Source of the DNA: an uncultured Phycisphaerales bacterium
Lineage (GTDB): Bacteria > Planctomycetota > Phycisphaerae > Phycisphaerales > SM1A02
NCBI GenBank assembly: GCA_905480395.1
Contig: CAJQQE010000040.1
Coordinates: 1 to 37,211 of the forward strand
Reading direction: 5' to 3'
DNA length: 37,211 bases
The notes under the pieces are model-generated. The model had not been told where the DNA came from, ran no database searches, and saw only the letters and a list, made by a program, of their open reading frames with translations. A program made the translations under genes and the position numbers. Below are positions 33,810 to 37,211 of the stretch, one piece after another; the stretch's first letter is position 1; each line of letters opens with the position of its first letter.

Positions 33810-35438
33810 ATGATTGAAATGAGTTCCAAGCTAATCCTGATCACTCCGGAGATCCTGCTGTTCATCGGCGCGGTGATCGTCGCGGTGCTCGGACTGTCGA
33901 CACACCGTCGGATCCGAAACGCCGTCCCCTGGACGACTGTCGGCTTCTTGGTGGCGGCCATCGTGGCGACCCAGGTGGTCTACGATGGTTCAAAGACCGT
34001 CACCGATGCTGATCTCCTGTTCCCCAACCTCGGGCTCTATCTCAAGGTGATGGTGGGCGTCATCGCGATCGGGCTCGTCCTGCTCGGTATCGGTATGGTC
34101 GACCGTCGATACGAGGACGCCGTTCGCGACGGTCGAACCGGGTTTGATCCGCTTCGAGTGGTTCGTGGTGAGTACCACGCATTCCTGCTCCTCTCGATCG
34201 CGGGAACGATGCTGGTTGCCAACGCCAATGACCTCATCTGGCTGTTCTTGGCGATCGAACTCTCCTCACTTCCCACCTACGTCATGGTCGCCCTGGGCCG
34301 CGGAACTCGTCGAAACAAAGAAGCCGCGATCAAGTACTTCTTTCTGGGCGCGATGAGCTCCGCGACCTTCCTCTACGGATTCGCCTTGCTCTACGGCGCG
34401 ACCGGAACGCTCTCCCTGACCGGAATGCAAGCGGTCTTCGCGACCCAGGCCGCGGGCGACGGCATTCCCCTCTTTGGCCTGATCGGGATGGTCTTCGCAT
34501 TCGTGGGCTTGTGCTTCAAGATCACGGCGGTCCCGATGCACTTTTACGCGCCTGACGTCTACCAAGGCGCACCAACCCCGGTCACCGGTTTCATCTCATT
34601 CATGCCCAAGGTCGCCGGATTCACGGCGATCATCATGCTCTGCGCTGCGGTGGGATGGAGCGGGCATCACATCATCGATAATGCGGGCGTGAAGGTCCCG
34701 ACCGAAGGCCTCCCCCGCCCAGTTCATGCGACCCTTTGGGTGATCGCGGTTCTGACGATGATCCTCGGAAATATCGGCGCCCTCCTTCAGACGTCTATCA
34801 AACGACTGCTCGCCTATTCCTCGATCTCTCATTCCGGCTACTTGCTGGTCGGGGTGATCGCGGGCACCGCCGAGGGCATCGATGCGGTGTTCTTCTACCT
34901 CGTGACCTACGGCGTTGCGACGGTCGCAGTCTTTGGAGTTCTGAGCGGCCTGCAACGACACGGCCGCGAGGTCGAGACACTTGACGACCTCTCCGGTCTT
35001 TGGAAGCGACATCCGGGCATGGCCTTCGTGCTGGCCCTGAGCGCCTTCTCAATGCTCGGGCTCCCACCACTGCTGGGTTTCTGGGGCAAGCTGGATATCG
35101 TGATCGCTGGCATTTCTGCGGGCGAAACACCGCTGGTCGTGATCATGATGGCGACCAGTGCGGTGAGTGCGTATTACTACTTACATCTCGCCGGGCTGCC
35201 GGTCATTCGCAAGCCCGATGCTCGAACCGAGGGCGTCGAAGTCGGTCCATCGCCGTGGCCGCGAATCGCGGGCATGGTGTTTGGTATCGGCATCCTGATC
35301 CTGCCGTTCGGTGCTCGGAAGTTGATGGAGCAGGCCGAGGCAAGTACCGCAAGTAGTTGGCTTGAACCGGCGGAGACCACCCTGAATACCGAGGAAGCCC
35401 GACCGGTCGACCAGACCACCGAGATCCCTCGAGCCTGA
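33810..35438 (+). CDS. nuoN: NADH-quinone oxidoreductase subunit N
   Basis: NuoN is the antiporter-like subunit nearest the quinone module. The 542-residue product shows FLAIELSSLPTYVMVALGRGTRRNKEAAIKYFFLGAMSSATFLYG, FKITAVPMHFYAPDVYQGAPTPVTGFI, and KRLLAYSSISHSGYLLVGVI, and LSAFSMLGLPPLLGFWGK. The last 60 residues (after the final span) are polar and Thr/Glu-rich, longer than usual. It is the last gene of the nuo unit; the tRNA-Arg follows after 47 bases. An internal start at residue 4 (ATG, MSSKL) is possible. Confidence 0.96.
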   Translation: MIEMSSKLILITPEILLFIGAVIVAVLGLSTHRRIRNAVPWTTVGFLVAAIVATQVVYDGSKTVTDADLLFPNLGLYLKVMVGVIAIGLVLLGIGMVDRRYEDAVRDGRTGFDPLRVVRGEYHAFLLLSIAGTMLVANANDLIWLFLAIELSSLPTYVMVALGRGTRRNKEAAIKYFFLGAMSSATFLYGFALLYGATGTLSLTGMQAVFATQAAGDGIPLFGLIGMVFAFVGLCFKITAVPMHFYAPDVYQGAPTPVTGFISFMPKVAGFTAIIMLCAAVGWSGHHIIDNAGVKVPTEGLPRPVHATLWVIAVLTMILGNIGALLQTSIKRLLAYSSISHSGYLLVGVIAGTAEGIDAVFFYLVTYGVATVAVFGVLSGLQRHGREVETLDDLSGLWKRHPGMAFVLALSAFSMLGLPPLLGFWGKLDIVIAGISAGETPLVVIMMATSAVSAYYYLHLAGLPVIRKPDARTEGVEVGPSPWPRIAGMVFGIGILILPFGARKLMEQAEASTASSWLEPAETTLNTEEARPVDQTTEIPRA

Positions 35439-35460
35439 TCCGGGTGAGGGTTGTTTCCGT

Positions 35461-35466
35461 TATGAT
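35461..35466 (+). promoter_or_regulatory. Candidate -10 element of tRNA-Arg
   Basis: TATGAT lies 19 bases before the mature tRNA 5' end. The -35 region is weak. Confidence 0.3.
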
Positions 35467-35485
35467 CCCTGATCGAAAAAATCGA

Positions 35486-35559
<74 letters not shown>

Positions 35560-35566
35560 TTTGACA

Positions 35567-35580
35567 GCCCCTTCGGGGGC
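35567..35580 (+). terminator. UUCG hairpin after tRNA-Arg
   Basis: GCCCC-TTCG-GGGGC is a perfect 5-bp stem with a stable UUCG loop, eight bases past the tRNA. No T tract follows, so it may be a weak terminator or a processing signal. Confidence 0.45.
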
Positions 35581-35631
35581 ACCCGATGGGATACATCACT
35601 GGTTCGCTTGTACCGCAGCTGGAGAATCTCC

Positions 35632-36489
35632 ATGCTCGTGTCTCAAGCCATCGACCAGTACCTCACCCACGAAGCTCACCGGCTCGCCCTTGGAATCATC
35701 AAGGGCCCGTCACTCGATAGAGCACGTGAGTTCGCCCTGAGAGCCCAGCAGTTCCTTCCTGAGCAGCTCGTGTCTGAGCTGGGCCCAGCCGACTTCCGTG
35801 AGCTCATGGCTCGTGCAAGCGAACGCTGGGGCTGTCTCAGGCTGCGGCACCTGCGGGTGTGGGTTCGCAGCTGGCTCAAGTTCCTCGTGGAGGAAGGGCA
35901 CATCAGCGAGCCGCCACGCACGGGCACCATGCAGTCACCCCCGTACCGGCCCAAGCCCAAGCACGTGTATTCACCTGCGGAGCTTCGCATGATGCTGGAG
36001 CACCCCCGGCCCATCGTCGGTGCCGTCTGCGGGCTGGGCCTGTGGGCTGGCATGAACTGTGGTGATGTCACTGCTCTGGAGCCTGAGCACTTCGACGGGC
36101 ACTGGGTCAGCCAGCCACGCCAGAAGACTGGTGCAGCTCGTCTGGCTTACGTGCCGTCATGGGTCATGGCCCAGCTGGCGGAGACTGGCATACCCATCCG
36201 CTCGAAGTACGGCATCCTGAAGCGTCGAAGCGTCAGCACCATGTGGCGTGATGAGACCCAGAAGCTGCTGGGCAAGGCCCTGCCGTTCACAGGGCTCCGC
36301 ACCACGCTTCGGAGCGTCGTGGGGCATCTGGACCCTGAAGCTGTCGAGCTGTCCGTCATGGGGCTGTCAGCGTCCCCACTGGCAGGCACACCCGTAGCCA
36401 TCAAGCACTACCTGTCACGTGACTCAATCAGCCGGGAGCGGCTGCGGGCAGTCTCGAAGGCCCTGACGGAGTACGTGCAATCTTCATGA
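35632..36489 (+). CDS. Tyrosine-recombinase-like integrase with atypical box I
   Basis: The 285-residue protein has a tyrosine recombinase outline: N-terminal SAM-like DNA-binding helices (LRHLRVWVRSWLKFLVEEGHI), then a catalytic domain starting near residue 114. Box I reads LWAGMNCGDVTALEPEHFDG, with Asn-Cys where most recombinases have the first catalytic Arg. Then come the Lys in PRQKTGAARLAYVP (about 165), PFTGLRTTLR (second Arg, about 223, usual His replaced) and a candidate Tyr nucleophile in AIKHYLSRD (about 260). The ATG at 35632 has GGAG eight bases upstream; the longer frame runs into the tRNA and is artefactual. Codons prefer CTG, CAG and GAG, unlike nuoN before it, which suggests transfer. 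The place next to a tRNA fits an island integrase. Activity is uncertain. Confidence 0.75.
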   Translation: MLVSQAIDQYLTHEAHRLALGIIKGPSLDRAREFALRAQQFLPEQLVSELGPADFRELMARASERWGCLRLRHLRVWVRSWLKFLVEEGHISEPPRTGTMQSPPYRPKPKHVYSPAELRMMLEHPRPIVGAVCGLGLWAGMNCGDVTALEPEHFDGHWVSQPRQKTGAARLAYVPSWVMAQLAETGIPIRSKYGILKRRSVSTMWRDETQKLLGKALPFTGLRTTLRSVVGHLDPEAVELSVMGLSASPLAGTPVAIKHYLSRDSISRERLRAVSKALTEYVQSS

Positions 36490-36552
36490 CTTTCCGCCCT
36501 ATGCCAGGCATGCCCCATCTGGGCCTCTAGTCTGCAGCTGTCTTCGATTTCC

Positions 36553-36594
36553 GCCCGCCCCTGAGCTTCACGGCTTGGGGGCGGGCTGTTTGTT
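36553..36594 (+). terminator. Intrinsic terminator of the integrase gene
   Basis: GCCCGCCCC (36553-36561) pairs with GGGGCGGGC (36578-36586), a 9-bp stem, followed by TGTTTGTTT. It lies 64 bases after the integrase stop, in the convergent gap to the precursor genes. Confidence 0.8.
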
Positions 36595-36655
36595 TCTCGA
36601 ATGACAAACACGATGCCGCAGACGTACAGGCCGCTGTCAGCACGGCTGCTCAAGC

Positions 36656-36680
36656 TGGCTGGAATCATCCAGTCAACACG
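36656..36680. repeat. 25-bp direct repeat, copy 1
   Basis: This 25-bp sequence is identical to 37010-37034. It overlaps the last codons and stop of precursor 1 on the minus strand and contains a small inverted repeat (CTGGA-ATCA-TCCAG). The two copies are 354 bases apart. Confidence 0.85.
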
Positions 36681-36972
36681 TGTGAAACAAGGCAAAACCA
36701 CACTCGTCAGGTTGGGGACACGAAAGCCCACCCCCCGCCGCGTTGCTCAACTCTTCATCTGAGAGTTCGTTGGAGCCGGTGGGCGGTGCAGGCATCGTGA
36801 TGTGTACGCAGTTGTCAGCGTTCTCCACCACCTTCACATCCATCCCATCAGGAACATCCATGCCGTGTTCCGCCAGGACGGCCTTGGGGTCGGACATGAA
36901 ACGAGCCTTCAGGGCCTCGTCCTTCCAACACGCCGCAAACAGCGACGCGAGCTGGTTCTTCTGTTCGGTCAT
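36673..36972 (-). CDS. RiPP precursor peptide with NHLP leader, copy 1
   Basis: The 99-residue peptide has a nitrile-hydratase-alpha-like (NHLP, TIGR03793 type) leader. It starts MTEQKNQLASLFAACWKDEA, with the typical DPKAVLAEHGMDVPDGMDVK, VVENADNCVHITMPAPP, and ELSDEELSNAAGGG. The Gly-Gly motif (residues 80-82) is where C39-type exporter peptidases cut. The core after it is LSCPQPDECGFALFHTC: 17 residues with three Cys, one Ser and one Thr, fit for thioether, disulfide or other side-chain modification. The ATG has AAAGGA eight bases upstream. It lies 3' of a second, tandem precursor on the same strand and converges on the integrase. No modifying enzyme is in the window, so the class of product (lanthipeptide or other) is open. 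Confidence 0.85.
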   Translation of the reverse strand: MTEQKNQLASLFAACWKDEALKARFMSDPKAVLAEHGMDVPDGMDVKVVENADNCVHITMPAPPTGSNELSDEELSNAAGGGLSCPQPDECGFALFHTC

Positions 36973-37009
36973 TGGTCTGTCCTTTCTTGAGACAGTGGTG
37001 TCAGAGAGT

Positions 37010-37034
37010 TGGCTGGAATCATCCAGTCAACACG
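37010..37034. repeat. 25-bp direct repeat, copy 2
   Basis: Identical to 36656-36680. It lies between the end of precursor 2 and the start of precursor 1 (minus strand), just past the alternative stop of precursor 2. Confidence 0.85.
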
Positions 37035-37071
37035 CGTCAACAGATCAGATCAGCGGTCCAACCCCCAAAGC

Positions 37072-37211
37072 TCACATCCCAGTTATTGTGCAGAAGATGC
37101 ACCCCCCCGCCGCGTTGCTCAACTCTTCATCTGAGAGTTCGCCGTGACCGCTGGGCGGTGCAGGCATCGTGATGTGCACGCAGTTGTCGGCGTTCTCCAC
37201 CACTTTCACAT
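37072..37211 (-). CDS. RiPP precursor peptide with NHLP leader, copy 2 (5' end outside window)
   Basis: Forty-six codons are present; the leader's first part lies beyond the right edge. The visible leader (VKVVENADNCVHITMPAPP, a variable linker SGHG, then ELSDEELSNAAGG) matches copy 1 with only synonymous base changes outside the linker. The core is quite different: CIFCTITGM, nine residues with two Cys and two Thr, ending at TGA 37072-37074. A run of seven G (37102-37108 as C on the plus strand) sits at the leader/core border. With one more G the frame would instead continue to a 21-residue core beginning VHLLHN, ending TADLIC, with stop at 37037. Copy 1 has six G here. The real reading needs confirmation. 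Confidence 0.8.
   Translation of the reverse strand, partial: VKVVENADNCVHITMPAPPSGHGELSDEELSNAAGGCIFCTITGM

Noticed and set aside
36656-37034. 25-bp repeats as integron attC sites
   Set aside because: They lack the GTTRRRY core and the two-arm structure of attC, and the recombinase is not IntI-like.
36500-37211. CRISPR array
   Set aside because: Only two copies of the repeat, 354 bases apart, with coding sequence between them.

Overview
The window reads as a high-GC bacterial chromosome segment, most likely from a planctomycete of the Phycisphaerae type. That placement is inference from protein style: many lipoproteins and secreted proteins of unknown function, weak or absent Shine-Dalgarno sites, a menaquinone methyltransferase, DUF255 and POT proteins with family-unusual extensions, and an NCGD-type recombinase. 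No rRNA or other marker fixes it. Genes are tightly packed and often overlap by 1-4 bases.

Layout. Positions 1-504 hold the start of a secreted protein and tRNA-Val with its terminator, on the minus strand. Positions 665-6983 hold an MFS-like transporter, an SRPBCC/SDR fusion (TIGR01777 type), gmhA, and three related thioredoxin-like genes, two of them fused to membrane domains. Positions 7058-11513 form a minus-strand run: ECF sigma factor, probable anti-sigma partner, a large secreted protein, tilS and a receiver-like protein. A B12-binding-domain protein and menG/ubiE follow (11683-13387). At 13582-15160 lie a metal-dependent-hydrolase-fold protein that has lost its metal ligands and a small lipoprotein. 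A seven-gene minus-strand run (15168-22955) carries a NUDIX protein, a POT transporter with a large insertion, a one-domain asparaginase-like protein, a DUF255 lipoprotein and two membrane proteins. pheA and lysA (23036-25478) serve phenylalanine and lysine/diaminopimelate synthesis. A secreted thioredoxin-like protein and the pgsA-pgpA phosphatidylglycerol pair follow. nuoJKLMN (28613-35438) encodes membrane-arm subunits of respiratory complex I.

The last 1.7 kb differs. After tRNA-Arg (35486-35559) comes a tyrosine-recombinase-like gene with unlike codon use, then, on the opposite strand, two tandem precursors with NHLP (nitrile-hydratase-like) leader peptides. Their leaders differ only by synonymous changes where both are visible, while the short Cys-containing cores after the Gly-Gly site are unrelated. 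The second precursor carries a run of seven G at the leader/core junction that decides which of two core peptides is read. A 25-bp repeat lies at the 3' end of each precursor. This is the start of a RiPP (ribosomally made, modified peptide) locus in a probable genomic island; no modifying enzyme or exporter is inside the window.
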